A stretch of 64,000 nucleotides of DNA, from contig NZ_OZ061318.1 of assembly GCF_964063345.1 (NCBI RefSeq), forward strand, positions 5,828,001 to 5,892,000. Direction: 5' to 3'. Positions 17,204 to 26,121 of the stretch are shown here, in pieces. Positions within the stretch are counted from its first letter, which is position 1; the number at the start of each line of letters is the position of its first letter. The notes below the pieces were generated by a model. That model had not been told where the DNA came from. It worked only from the letters and a program-made list of their open reading frames with translations, and did no database searches. Source of the stretch: Pseudomonas lini. Lineage in GTDB: Bacteria; Pseudomonadota; Gammaproteobacteria; Pseudomonadales; Pseudomonadaceae. The position numbers and the translations under genes were made by a program.

Positions 17204-17461
17204 ATGGACGAAAATTACGTTTCAATTCCGGCGGCGGACGGCTGCCCGAGCCTTTTGACACCGTGGGGCAGCGAATTTGCGCCTATGATCGAACGTGGCG
17301 TGCAATGCGCCCAGGCCTGGCTTAATACACCCGGTGACGTACCGCTGTGGTGGGAACTGGCGCAGGCACGGAAGACTTGTCCGGCAGGAGAATCTCAGGA
17401 TGCTTTCGAAGCAGGATTTTTATTGAGAATTCAGCAACGGCTTCAAGGCGTTTCACCGTAG
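17204..17461 (+). CDS. Small protein resembling QslA-type antiactivator domains
   Basis: The 85-residue product has the pattern PWGSEFAPMIERGVQCAQAW, then PLWWELAQARKTC, then AFEAGFLLRIQQRL. This resembles small LasR-antiactivator (QslA-domain) proteins of Pseudomonas. I am recalling the family pattern, not an alignment, so the assignment is tentative. I chose the ATG at 17204 because AAGG lies about 6 bases upstream; a GTG at 17198 is the alternative. It is divergent from the XRE regulator and upstream of the toxin-antitoxin pair. Confidence 0.5.
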   Translation: MDENYVSIPAADGCPSLLTPWGSEFAPMIERGVQCAQAWLNTPGDVPLWWELAQARKTCPAGESQDAFEAGFLLRIQQRLQGVSP

Positions 17462-17646
17462 CCGTGCGGCTCCAACCCTGACGATATGACCTACACGGGA
17501 AAATTTATTGGAAGGTATGGTTCCAGGCTCCATTCCTCTAGAATGGAGATCTGACAGAAATGGCGTTGGTCTGTGATAAACAGATTTACGTAGCTAGGAT
17601 TCTGATAAGTGCAGATTCTGCACGCTCTGAGAACGTGGAGCGCGAT

Positions 17647-17895
17647 ATGAAAGCCGACCAAGTGTTGAGTGACGATCTGGTGAGCCGACTGGAGGGTAAA
17701 ATCCCAGCCATGGCTGAAGGTGCGATCAATACGGCCTATATCAACGCGCTGGCGGCCGGACGCAGCGTGATGGAAGTCATGGACGGCAAGCTCGTTGAGA
17801 CGACTGCCGACGGTAAGCACAAGGTTATTCGAGTGGCCAAGCCCAAGCATAAAGTGACCTTGGGCGGGATTATCAAGGTGCACCGCTGCTCATGA
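17647..17895 (+). CDS. Putative antitoxin partner of the zeta-like toxin
   Basis: This 82-residue protein starts MKADQVLSDDLVSRLEGKIP and ends with a basic strand-rich tail (KPKHKVTLGGIIKVHRC). A GGAG sits 8 bases before the ATG at 17647. Its last codons overlap the zeta-toxin start by four bases (ATGA), the usual arrangement of antitoxin followed by toxin. It does not look like classical epsilon antitoxin, so the pairing is inferred from context. Confidence 0.65.
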   Translation: MKADQVLSDDLVSRLEGKIPAMAEGAINTAYINALAAGRSVMEVMDGKLVETTADGKHKVIRVAKPKHKVTLGGIIKVHRCS

Positions 17896-18638
17896 CCGTC
17901 CCTCGGCTGAGGGTGTTTGCCGGCCCTAATGGTTCCGGTAAAAGCACAATGAAAAGTGCCGTCCCTTCCCACCTGATCGGGATCTACATCAACCCGGATG
18001 AAATCGAAAAGGCTGCCAAAGAGGGCGGACGCCTGGAGTTCAGCGATTTTCAACTGGAAGTCGAAGGTGACGAGGTTCTCGGCTTTATCAAGGCGCACCG
18101 ACTGATTCGGTCGACCCAGCTCGTTGAAGAGGCAGCCAAAATAGGCTTCAGCAATAACGGCCTGAATTTCCAGTCCGTCGCGATGAACTCCTATTTTGCT
18201 TCCGTGCTCTCTGATTTCATGCGGCACAAGCTCCTTGAAGCCCAGTTGTCTTTCACCTTCGAAACGGTGATGTCTAGCGAGGACAAAGTCGCTTTTATGC
18301 TTAAGGCAAAAGCGTCGGGATATCGAACCTACCTCTACTTTGTCGCCACTGAAGATCCTGACATCAATATCAACAGGGTCAAGAACCGTGTCGCGGCAGG
18401 TGGGCACCCAGTCCCCACGGAAAAAATTGTGCAGCGCTACGGTCGTTGCCTGAACCTATTGCCAGCAGCCATCGCAGCCTCGAACCGGGCTTATATATTT
18501 GATAACTCCGGCGCTGATCTGGTGCTGCTCGCTGAAGTAACAGACGGGACTGACCTTGAATTCAGGGCTGATGAGCTCCCTGACTGGTTCATGCAAGCCT
18601 ACGTGGAGAAGGTTTTCAAGGATTTGCTGCCGGGTTGA
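17892..18638 (+). CDS. Zeta-toxin family P-loop kinase
   Basis: This 248-residue protein has a Walker A motif GPNGSGKST at residues 11-19 and a second conserved region LSFTFETVMSS that matches the substrate-binding area of zeta-like kinases. LYFVATEDPDININRVKNRV and AGGHPVP follow. Zeta toxins phosphorylate UDP-N-acetylglucosamine, but many chromosomal relatives have unknown substrates, so the activity is inferred. It is coupled to the upstream small gene by a four-base overlap. With it, this likely forms a maintenance module inside the T4SS operon. Confidence 0.8.
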   Translation: MTVPRLRVFAGPNGSGKSTMKSAVPSHLIGIYINPDEIEKAAKEGGRLEFSDFQLEVEGDEVLGFIKAHRLIRSTQLVEEAAKIGFSNNGLNFQSVAMNSYFASVLSDFMRHKLLEAQLSFTFETVMSSEDKVAFMLKAKASGYRTYLYFVATEDPDININRVKNRVAAGGHPVPTEKIVQRYGRCLNLLPAAIAASNRAYIFDNSGADLVLLAEVTDGTDLEFRADELPDWFMQAYVEKVFKDLLPG

Positions 18639-18662
18639 TCGAAACCTAGGATCAGCTCCGTT

Positions 18663-21410
18663 TCACTTAATTCCTCGCATCCTATCGATCCGTTCAGCTA
18701 CCCGGTAAGCCGCCTCCAATTCCGAGCAGCCGGTGCTCTGCATCAGTGTCCAGCGTTCGGCTTTTTCCTCGGGCTCCGTCATGGCCAGGGCGAGATAAAG
18801 ACTTGGCGGCACGGCCCGAAACAGCGTCTCGAGCTTCTTCGACAGCACCACTCCTTCGGTGTATTTGCCCGGCTCCTTGCTGGCGGACAGCAACAGGGCT
18901 TTCTGTGCCGACGTGAGATTCTTGAAGCGAGCGATCTCTTCGATTTCTGATGGCGGCATGTTCAAACAAATCCACCATTCGATCATGTTGAGCATGGTTT
19001 GCGCCGCAGTGGGGAAGTCGGCAAGGTTTTGCGTCGCCAGCCAGAACCACGCGCCGAGCTTACGCCACATCTTCGTGCCCTTGACCACGAAGGGCGCCAG
19101 CAGCGGGTTTTTGGTAATGATATGGCCCTCATCGGTGACCATGATGATCGGTCGGCCCAGGTACTGGTCTCGTTCGGCAAGGTTATTCACGGTGTTCATC
19201 AGGCTGATGTAGCTGATGGACATCTGTGCCTCGTAGCCTTCGCGAGCGTAGGTGGCCAGATCGACAATGGTCACATCGCTCTCGGGCCAAGGCGTGCCTT
19301 CACGATCGAACAGTTCACCCTCGAAACCCTGGCAAAACAGGTCCATGGACTCGCCCATTTCCTGGGCACGCTCACGACGTTTCTCCGGCAAGTGCGTGTC
19401 GGCGGCGACGCGCAGCAACGCGTCGCGCACGTCGCGGGTCAGTACCTGGCGCTCCGCTGCGATACAGGTCTGTGCCGCATCCAGGATGCACTCGCGGATC
19501 AAGCTGCGATCGGCTCGACTCAGGCGCGCCTCTTCCTTGGCCTCGCCGCCGGTGATCATCAGGCGGGTGGTAATTTCCAGTTCGCCGAGAACATCGCGCT
19601 GGTCTTCGCGACTGGCTACTGCCTCATCGTCCAGCTCATCGATCGACAGACTCGCCACCTGATCCGGCTGCTCGACCAGGCGCCAGGCATCGACGAACGG
19701 GGCGAGGCTGATCGCGGTACCAGGTTTCAATTGGACCTTGTTGACCGACAGTCCTTTCGTTGCGAAGTAGTCGCCCTGCAAGCCGAATGAGTTCCCGGCC
19801 TCAACGATAAACAGGCGAGGGCGGTACACTGCCATGACCTGCATCAGCAGGGTGACCAGGGTGGCCGACTTACCGGCGCCGGTCGGGCCGAACAACAGCA
19901 GATGGCCGTTCATGGCCCGGTCTAGTCGTGACAACGGATCAAAGCTCAACGGCGAGCCACCACGATTGAACAGGGTGATGCCCGGGTGGCCGGTGCCGGT
20001 GCTGCGGCCCCACACCGGAACCAGGTTTGCCAGGTGCTGGGCGAACATCAGGCGTGTGTACCAGTTGCGCGTGTCGCGGGCCGGGTTGTAAGTCATCGGT
20101 AACCAACGCAGGTAGCTGTTGCAGGCGGCGACTTCATCACTCTCACGTACTGGTTGCAGCCCCGCACCCAACAGCGCGTTGGCCAGGCTGATCGAGCGCT
20201 GGTGCAGTTGTTGCTCATCGTGACCGCGCACGTAGAAGGCCAGGGTTCCCCGGTACAGTTTGTGCTGGCGACCGATGATTGCACGAGCCTCTTCGACATC
20301 TTGGCGGGCCTGGGTCGAGGCCAGGTTTTCGCCGATGGCTTTGCGCGCCAGACGGTTCAACTGCTCCTCGAGCACATCTTGGGGTTTGACCACCAGCGTC
20401 AGACCCATCACCGTGCCTTCGGGTAACTGGTCGAACAGCGCGTTCACCGCGTCGCCCTTGCGAGTTTCACCAGTGAGTTGACCAATCAAGGGAGGCCGCC
20501 GCAGTTTGTCCACCACCATCACCCGATGAGGTTGCCCATCGAAGTACCAAAGTCCCTGTTGTACATCCGAACGCGGTTCGTTGAAAAACAGCCGCTCGGT
20601 GAAGTCGTGATCGAAGGGCAACTCCAGCGACTCACCATCACCTGACTCCGGATAGGCCACGCATTGGTAGAAATCCTCGGGTGCTTCATCGGTGAGCCTG
20701 GGTGCCGGATTGAACCAGGGCAATAACCAAGCATACAGACCGTGGTCATCGACTCGCGCCGATTGCACTCCGCATGCGTGCAACGAGGCCGCGATACGTT
20801 CGCAAGCCTGCTGCAGGGATTGCACTGGGGTAAGCCCCGTCTCCTCGGCGCCAGACTCAATCCAGCGATAGATCACCAGGCGCACCCGTCGATTATTGCC
20901 GCGCCAGGGTAGGCGCGTGACGGCCTTGTCCTCGAACAGACCTCCCGGCTTGGCGATGGCTTTCAAATGGCGACGACTGAGTTCCAAAAACGTCTCGGTG
21001 AAGACCGTGCCTCGCGCGCTGTCTTGAATATAATCGGTGAGCCGCGTCAGGTAGGGGGCGAAGTCGTTGTCGTCCTGGCAGAAAAACTGCGCCACCCAAG
21101 GCGCTTGATCCAGTTCGTCAAAGCTATCCTGCAGGGCGTCTTCGAGGGCATCGCGGGCGGCCATCAGCCAATCGGGTTCGCGCCCTTCGGTGCCGATGGG
21201 CAGCAACTCGAACACTGCCCCCACCGAGCGATTGTCATCGAGTAGAAAACACTGCTCGGTCTCGAGGTACTCGACCCAAGGCAAGTGGTCGGTGAAGCTG
21301 GGGTTGTGTGCATAGAGTGCAGCTTCATCGGCCAAGGTTGCGCGAGGGCGCGCTGGGTGGCGCCAGGCTTTCCAACCAGAAGTGCGGTTGCCCGCATCGC
21401 CGGTACGCAC
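18663..21410 (-). CDS. Conjugative transfer ATPase, PFL_4706 family (VirB4/TraC-like)
   Basis: This 915-residue protein is the main T4SS assembly ATPase. It has Walker A GPTGAGKS at 508-515 and Walker B IIMVTDE at 755-761. The N-terminal half matches VirB4/TraC scaffolding, and the size fits TIGR03744. It starts with GTG at 21410; this codon shares its first base with the TAG stop of the lipoprotein gene, and GGAAG lies upstream. The 3' neighbour is the zeta toxin, convergent and only 24 bases away. Downstream genes normally cotranscribed with it have been separated from it by the inserted module. Confidence 0.92.
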   Translation of the reverse strand: MRTGDAGNRTSGWKAWRHPARPRATLADEAALYAHNPSFTDHLPWVEYLETEQCFLLDDNRSVGAVFELLPIGTEGREPDWLMAARDALEDALQDSFDELDQAPWVAQFFCQDDNDFAPYLTRLTDYIQDSARGTVFTETFLELSRRHLKAIAKPGGLFEDKAVTRLPWRGNNRRVRLVIYRWIESGAEETGLTPVQSLQQACERIAASLHACGVQSARVDDHGLYAWLLPWFNPAPRLTDEAPEDFYQCVAYPESGDGESLELPFDHDFTERLFFNEPRSDVQQGLWYFDGQPHRVMVVDKLRRPPLIGQLTGETRKGDAVNALFDQLPEGTVMGLTLVVKPQDVLEEQLNRLARKAIGENLASTQARQDVEEARAIIGRQHKLYRGTLAFYVRGHDEQQLHQRSISLANALLGAGLQPVRESDEVAACNSYLRWLPMTYNPARDTRNWYTRLMFAQHLANLVPVWGRSTGTGHPGITLFNRGGSPLSFDPLSRLDRAMNGHLLLFGPTGAGKSATLVTLLMQVMAVYRPRLFIVEAGNSFGLQGDYFATKGLSVNKVQLKPGTAISLAPFVDAWRLVEQPDQVASLSIDELDDEAVASREDQRDVLGELEITTRLMITGGEAKEEARLSRADRSLIRECILDAAQTCIAAERQVLTRDVRDALLRVAADTHLPEKRRERAQEMGESMDLFCQGFEGELFDREGTPWPESDVTIVDLATYAREGYEAQMSISYISLMNTVNNLAERDQYLGRPIIMVTDEGHIITKNPLLAPFVVKGTKMWRKLGAWFWLATQNLADFPTAAQTMLNMIEWWICLNMPPSEIEEIARFKNLTSAQKALLLSASKEPGKYTEGVVLSKKLETLFRAVPPSLYLALAMTEPEEKAERWTLMQSTGCSELEAAYRVAERIDRMRGIK

Positions 21411-21826
21411 TACAAGTCTTCCTGACGTTCACCCGGCAATGCGTACTGCACGCGTTGGTAAAACGGAAAGACGGTCGAGTAACCCGGGACCGGCGCCTGC
21501 TCAGTACCACTCAAATGCGGATACACGTACAGCACCAGATCGGGATTGGGCAAGCGAGGGAACAGGTTACGGATCTCGTTCGCTGCTGTACGCGTGTACG
21601 GCTCCTGGAGAGCAACGGAGATATCTGCTTGAGCCAGCGGGCGGCGTAACTGTTCCCGAGCATCCAGGAGTTGCTGCTGAGTACCCTGTGAGCCGGCGCC
21701 GTTCCATATGTCCAGCATGGTTTGCTCACCATGAGGCAGCAGCGTCTCCTTGTCGGTGGAACAGCCCGCCAGAATCCAGCAGAACACGCTAATCCAGGTC
21801 AGGTAGAGAGGCATGGTCTTTTTCAT
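21410..21826 (-). CDS. Conjugative transfer region lipoprotein (TIGR03751-like)
   Basis: This 138-residue protein has a signal peptide with a lipobox (ILAGC), so it is predicted to be an outer- or inner-membrane lipoprotein. The rest includes LPHGEQTMLDIWNG and LPNPDLVLYVYPHL, typical of this T4SS family. I chose the ATG at 21826 (GGAGCG upstream) over a longer frame. Its first 38 bases overlap the end of the upstream TraB-like gene and its stop touches the VirB4 start, so the three are tightly coupled. Confidence 0.85.
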   Translation of the reverse strand: MKKTMPLYLTWISVFCWILAGCSTDKETLLPHGEQTMLDIWNGAGSQGTQQQLLDAREQLRRPLAQADISVALQEPYTRTAANEIRNLFPRLPNPDLVLYVYPHLSGTEQAPVPGYSTVFPFYQRVQYALPGERQEDL

Positions 21827-23303
21827 GGCGAACGCTCCGGCCCTTGGGCTCGTAGTCGATAGTGATTTCATGGTCGAGGTGCAGCGCAACTTGGGCGGCC
21901 GGTGGCACGTACACGGCAGCAAAGGTCTCGCCATACAATTTGTTGATCCACTCGCGGATGTCGCTGACCCCACCACTGAGAATTGAATTCAGCGCGCTAT
22001 TGCCACTGCTGCTGGTGACCCCGAGCGTACTGCCGCCCGAATTGATCACGCTGCTGTTGTTCTGTTCATCCCCGAGCAAGGCGGCGACACCGGCGCCGGC
22101 GGCAGTAATCAAGCTCTGGCTGCCGAGGTACTGTTGAGCGTTTGAGCGGCGTTCGCCGGCAATGCACGGGATGCCATATGGATCGGATAGGTAACCGAGT
22201 CCGCCACGGATCTTGTCAGTGTTCGAGCTCTGGGTGGTGGATGCGTTGCGGCTGGCTACTGCCTTCGGCTGAGGCACCGTGCGGATGGTGCCGTCTGTGA
22301 ATACGAAAGTGATCGACTCGACCTGTCCGCGTACGCAAGACAAGGTCCAATCACCGGACGCCGTGCCGCTCAACACGGCACCCGCGACGTCTGGCAGGTC
22401 GATCCCGTTGGCGGTCAGGTTCTCCGGGCCGACTAAGACTTTGAAGGGATAGGGATCATTCACGGTGCCGTCCACCGGGATTCGGCCGATCAGCGCGGTC
22501 ATGGCGACCGAGCCCATCAGCGTTGCGTTTTCGGGAATGGTGTAGACCGGCTTCGCGCCTTCGGTACGATCAGCGGAGCGTGTCAGGTCACGTTCACCCT
22601 TGGTGACCTCGCGTAACTGCTTCTGGCTGCGGTCGATGGCATTGTCCTTCAAACCCTCCAGTGAGTTGAAGGCAGTAGGCAGACTCAGCGCGGACACGGT
22701 CTTGGTTTTGCCCTGGGCGTCGGTGGGCAGAGCATCCGAGGGCTCAATCCACTGCAATGCATCATTGGCAGAATGCTGCCCTTCGAACTGAATACCGTCG
22801 CCCGGCTCAAGCCCCAATCCGATCGGCATGTCCTTGCCTTTGCCGGTCAGCCCCGACAACTGTTCCTGCAATTGCGTCAGCAGACCGCGAGCCTGACGAC
22901 TGTCTTGTTCTGCTTTGAGTCGGGCCTCGTTGGCTTGTCGGCGGCCTTCGTCGACCTGCTGGGTCACTCTGCCCAGCGCCGTCTGGATACGCGAATCGAC
23001 ACTGTTTTCCCGCTCGCGCAGGCGGTTGTTTTCCGCCTGCAGCGAATCGTTGTGTTTCTTCAAACCGAGCATGTCGCTACGCATGGCCTTCACTTGGCCG
23101 ATCAAGGTGGCGACCGTATCGCGCGGGGTGTCGCCCGCGATACCGAGCGACTTGGCTTGCTCGGCGGATAACTGAATATTGCCCTGATCAACTGGGTGCT
23201 CTGGAGAGGAGGTGCTACCCGCGACCCAGGTTTTCAGGATGATGAAAGCCACGCCCAGCAGCACAGCTGGTACTAGCCATTTAAGTAAGGCGTTAGCTTT
23301 CAT
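21789..23303 (-). CDS. Conjugative transfer protein, PFL_4705 family (TraB/VirB10-like)
   Basis: This 504-residue protein has one N-terminal membrane helix (about 8-28) and a coiled-coil periplasmic stretch (residues 60-150). A C-terminal beta-rich region follows with FVFTDGTIRTVPQP and a possible second membrane or secreted segment. This organisation is that of VirB10/TraB scaffolding proteins that span the envelope (TIGR03752). A GGAAGG precedes the ATG at 23303. It overlaps the PFL_4704-type gene by 11 bases. Confidence 0.88.
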   Translation of the reverse strand: MKANALLKWLVPAVLLGVAFIILKTWVAGSTSSPEHPVDQGNIQLSAEQAKSLGIAGDTPRDTVATLIGQVKAMRSDMLGLKKHNDSLQAENNRLRERENSVDSRIQTALGRVTQQVDEGRRQANEARLKAEQDSRQARGLLTQLQEQLSGLTGKGKDMPIGLGLEPGDGIQFEGQHSANDALQWIEPSDALPTDAQGKTKTVSALSLPTAFNSLEGLKDNAIDRSQKQLREVTKGERDLTRSADRTEGAKPVYTIPENATLMGSVAMTALIGRIPVDGTVNDPYPFKVLVGPENLTANGIDLPDVAGAVLSGTASGDWTLSCVRGQVESITFVFTDGTIRTVPQPKAVASRNASTTQSSNTDKIRGGLGYLSDPYGIPCIAGERRSNAQQYLGSQSLITAAGAGVAALLGDEQNNSSVINSGGSTLGVTSSSGNSALNSILSGGVSDIREWINKLYGETFAAVYVPPAAQVALHLDHEITIDYEPKGRSVRHEKDHASLPDLD

Positions 23304-24105
23304 CGTCGGCACCTTCCGGAACAGACAGGAGCAGCACGGCGTGTTCAAGACCGGCACCGCGGGTGACGAGGTAGGCAACCGTAGTGTCTTCGGCGCTGCC
23401 GACAGGTCCGAGGAAGGTGTGCTGGAGTGCCGCGGCGAATAGCTTGGCCTGTAGCCGACGCGGATCGAGTTGCACCGTCGCTGAGCCACGATTGCGTAAC
23501 TTCACTGCTGTAACCCAGTAGTCTCCGAGTTGCCAGGCGGCGATGGGCGTGCTGGACACGTTTTCGGTCGGCAGCAGGGTTGGCAATTCTGTGCGCAGCT
23601 TTAGCGGGACGCGGCGTACGCCGGGCAGCGACTCCACGGTGCGTAGAGGTGCGTACAGGCTTTGCGCGGCGTAGCGCGTCAAAGCGACTGGGGCCGGTGT
23701 ACGTTCTGGAACAGGGACGGTGCTGGATTCAGCCTCGGTCGCCTGCCCCTGAGCATTTTTGATAATTCGCACGGGCTCTAGCGGTTGATCACCAGGCATG
23801 GCTGCGATATCCAGCAGGATGATCTCGCCCGTCGCGACCGATTGCAGTTGCAGCCGGGTCGGAGCAATGGCTTCCGACGCGCGCAGGTACAGCGCGCCAC
23901 CGGTTGATTGCAAGCGCAGCTTGCCGGTCAGGGTTGAGGGCACGCCGACTCGAACAGCCTCATCGACAAAGACCACCCGTTCCTGATTGATCACCAGCGG
24001 GACAGCGAGGGGAAGGCGTTCCCAACGCATCAACTCGACGGCCTGCGCTGCAGCTCCCCATGACATCAGTGCGACGGTGAGTCCCAGGGTAGCAATCCGC
24101 TTCAT
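23293..24105 (-). CDS. Integrating conjugative element protein, PFL_4704 family (TraK-like)
   Basis: This 270-residue protein has a signal peptide (MKRIATLGLTVALMSWGAAA) and a mostly beta-strand body (LRLQSTGGALYLRASEAIAP, LGDYWVTAVKLRNRG). It fits TIGR03749, related to the TraK/VirB9 secretin-like core component. It overlaps its upstream neighbour by four bases (ATGA) and belongs to the T4SS operon. Confidence 0.88.
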   Translation of the reverse strand: MKRIATLGLTVALMSWGAAAQAVELMRWERLPLAVPLVINQERVVFVDEAVRVGVPSTLTGKLRLQSTGGALYLRASEAIAPTRLQLQSVATGEIILLDIAAMPGDQPLEPVRIIKNAQGQATEAESSTVPVPERTPAPVALTRYAAQSLYAPLRTVESLPGVRRVPLKLRTELPTLLPTENVSSTPIAAWQLGDYWVTAVKLRNRGSATVQLDPRRLQAKLFAAALQHTFLGPVGSAEDTTVAYLVTRGAGLEHAVLLLSVPEGADDES

Positions 24106-24743
24106 GGCTCACCTCCAGGCAGGGAAATTTTTTGCGGTGTGCCCTGATAACAATCCAGCGCTAGTCCCCACTTATTGCGTTCAGGGTCCAGATCAAAACG
24201 CACCACGCGCAATGGATAACGCACCACCACCCGTTTCACCGGTTCGGCGGCGTAATACTCATCGGCGTTGAGGTCGAGCGTGACCAGCCAGCTGTCGTGG
24301 TCGAGTTGCTTGACCCTGAGCTCTGGATCTTCGCTGTAGCCTCGGCCCAGAATTTCGTAGACGCCACGCACCCGCTGGCGGAGTTCGCCGGCGGCCTTGC
24401 GGTATTCGTAGTCGCCGTCGAGGAAGGTTTTACAGGAGGGTGTCAGGTAGGACTGCAAGCTATAGATGGCGCGGCGATAATCCTGCTCGCCATCGGAGGG
24501 CCAGCGGTTAAGTTGGCCGAAGATGTACAGGGCAAATGCATAGACATTCTCTGAGGGGATATCCCACCACTTGCGCGTGCTACCCGAACGCAGGTCCGGG
24601 GGCACATGCACGGTCAGATCAGTCGGTGCCGAGCGCCAGCCATACCAAAGTCCAGCACATACCAGAGCGAGGATTACTACAGCCAGGCGCAGGCTGAGGA
24701 TATGAGCCTGTTGGGCATCGACTTTGTTCCGAAATCGGCTCAT
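24102..24743 (-). CDS. Integrating conjugative element protein, PFL_4703 family (TraE/VirB5-side)
   Basis: This 213-residue protein has one membrane helix (residues 18-40). A periplasmic domain follows with STRKWWDIPSENVYAFALYI and ending in FDLDPERNKWGLALDCYQG. It matches TIGR03746, structurally comparable to TraE/VirB8-type proteins with one N-terminal anchor. The start overlaps the PFL_4702-side gene cluster by ATGA with its upstream neighbour and it has a similar overlap downstream, so it is coupled on both sides. Confidence 0.88.
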   Translation of the reverse strand: MSRFRNKVDAQQAHILSLRLAVVILALVCAGLWYGWRSAPTDLTVHVPPDLRSGSTRKWWDIPSENVYAFALYIFGQLNRWPSDGEQDYRRAIYSLQSYLTPSCKTFLDGDYEYRKAAGELRQRVRGVYEILGRGYSEDPELRVKQLDHDSWLVTLDLNADEYYAAEPVKRVVVRYPLRVVRFDLDPERNKWGLALDCYQGTPQKISLPGGEP

Positions 24744-25153
24744 GGCTGCCACCGGGACAGGGCAGGGCGCAATCGACGCGAGCGGCGAATCGTCCAGACG
24801 CCGGAGTGGAGGATCAAACTTCCACGGCCCAGGCGCCAACGGCTGGCCAATATCCATTCGAGCTTGCGGTACAACCAGGTCTCGGGGCGAGCCCGTTTGG
24901 CCCGACGCAGTAGCGTGCCACCGGCAAATAACACCAGCGCCATGCCAGCGATCATGCCGGTTGGCGCCACGGCAATGGAGGCAGTGGCGATCGCCAGAGG
25001 AACACCCATCAGCAGGCCAGTGACGGCGCCGGTGCCGAGCGCCACCCACATCTCATCGTTGGTCAATCCGCGCAAAACGGTAGGATCGCGATTGAGTCGT
25101 TCCGGGAGAAAAACCAAAGTACCGTCGGCAAGGCGTTCGATAGCGTCGTTCAT
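24740..25153 (-). CDS. Conjugative transfer region protein TIGR03750-like (DUF3487)
   Basis: This 137-residue membrane protein has a short N-terminal part (ADGTLVFLPERLNRDPTVLR), two closely spaced membrane helices (residues 38-85), and a basic tail. It resembles TraL/VirB3-type small membrane proteins and the TIGR03750 family. It has ATGA overlap with the next gene. A seven-base gap separates it from the upstream pilin-like gene. Confidence 0.85.
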   Translation of the reverse strand: MNDAIERLADGTLVFLPERLNRDPTVLRGLTNDEMWVALGTGAVTGLLMGVPLAIATASIAVAPTGMIAGMALVLFAGGTLLRRAKRARPETWLYRKLEWILASRWRLGRGSLILHSGVWTIRRSRRLRPALSRWQP

Positions 25154-25160
25154 GCCAACC

Positions 25161-25532
25161 TCACAGAATCGCGGCAGCCTTGGTCAAAAACCAGATAATG
25201 ATCACCACCAGCAGGGCACCGATGCCCACCACAGCACCCAAATCCTTCCAGGTCTTGCGCTGATTCTGTACGTCGGCATAGACGGTCAACGAGTGCCAAG
25301 CCACGCCAAGAAAGGCGAGCAAGGCGATCAGTAGACCGAGCAGGATGCCGCCGTCGTAGGCGTAGTTTTTGATCGTCTCGATCAACCCGGAACCTTCACC
25401 ACGTGAAGGGGCTTCCATGGTCGGGAGTTCAGCAAAAGCCAAACTTGGACCGAGAACTAGCAGCAGACCGATCAAGCGCTGACTGGCACGATCACGCAGG
25501 TTGTTTTTCAGGGGGATAAGGCACTTGAGCAT
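25161..25532 (-). CDS. Integrating conjugative element membrane protein, PFL_4702 family
   Basis: This 123-residue protein has a leader with a hydrophobic helix at 18-35. Two further helices (GGILLGLLIALLAFLGVAWH and VVGIGALLVVIIIWFLTKA) follow, which is the layout of VirB2/TrbC-type pilins. It fits TIGR03745. I use the ATG at 25532; longer in-frame extensions upstream run antisense over the neighbour gene and were not used. Confidence 0.85.
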   Translation of the reverse strand: MLKCLIPLKNNLRDRASQRLIGLLLVLGPSLAFAELPTMEAPSRGEGSGLIETIKNYAYDGGILLGLLIALLAFLGVAWHSLTVYADVQNQRKTWKDLGAVVGIGALLVVIIIWFLTKAAAIL

Positions 25533-25549
25533 GACGGTGATCTCCGGTG

Positions 25550-25789
25550 TTAGGACAGGGTGAAGAACATCAGGACCAGCAAGGTGAGCAGCACGCGCGC
25601 AGCACTGCCGCCGAAGGCTCCGAAGCGAACACTGCCGGATGTCCACCCCCGGTAAGCCGTCCACATCACCCAGGCACACCACAGCAAAGCCAGGACGAGA
25701 ACCAGGGACAACCAGAGCGTGGAACTGCTCTGCGGTGAGAAACCGGCGGCGTTTTGGAAGGCCGCGGTCTGGGAATCGGTCATGCTCAT
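25550..25789 (-). CDS. Integrating conjugative element protein, PFL_4701 family (DUF3262)
   Basis: This 79-residue protein has two hydrophobic helices (about 25-45 and 60-78), with a WTSGSVRFGAFGG turn between them. Its size and layout match TIGR03758. It starts with an ATGA overlap with the RAQPRD gene and precedes the pilin-like gene by 17 bases. Confidence 0.85.
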   Translation of the reverse strand: MSMTDSQTAAFQNAAGFSPQSSSTLWLSLVLVLALLWCAWVMWTAYRGWTSGSVRFGAFGGSAARVLLTLLVLMFFTLS

Positions 25790-26121
25790 GGCGAGGGCTC
25801 GGCAGACGGAGTGTCGAGGCGGTAATCACCGACCAGTTCACTGGGGTCACGGGGTTGAGCGCGAGAGGGGGACAGATAGTCCAGCAGGCCTTGGCGAATA
25901 CGTTGGATGTCCTGAGACAGGCGGGGATAGTCGAAGCGATAGCGATCGTCGGGTTGAGGCATGCTGACTGCCTTAGCTTTCGTTGCAACGCGTTCGATTA
26001 TGTCGAGTTGCTGCTGGACTTGGCTGAGCTGATCCTGCTCATGACCAGATGTGGCATAGCTGCTGTCATCGACGATAGCCAACGAGAGTAGTAAGCAGCG
26101 AAAGACGGTAGTAGTTGGCAT
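25786..26121 (-). CDS. RAQPRD-family integrative conjugative element protein
   Basis: This 111-residue protein carries the family-defining motif RAQPRDPSEL near residue 85 and a short hydrophobic leader. It matches the ICE RAQPRD family, probably periplasmic and of unknown detail in T4SS function. It is the first gene of the T4SS operon visible in the window; the usual upstream genes (TIGR03747, TraD) are absent from this position. Confidence 0.9.
   Translation of the reverse strand: MPTTTVFRCLLLSLAIVDDSSYATSGHEQDQLSQVQQQLDIIERVATKAKAVSMPQPDDRYRFDYPRLSQDIQRIRQGLLDYLSPSRAQPRDPSELVGDYRLDTPSAEPSP

Noticed and set aside
23987..24271. Plus-strand ORFs running over the T4SS genes
   Set aside because: These are antisense shadows of high-GC genes on the minus strand; the minus-strand frames have family matches, signals and overlaps typical of the operon.
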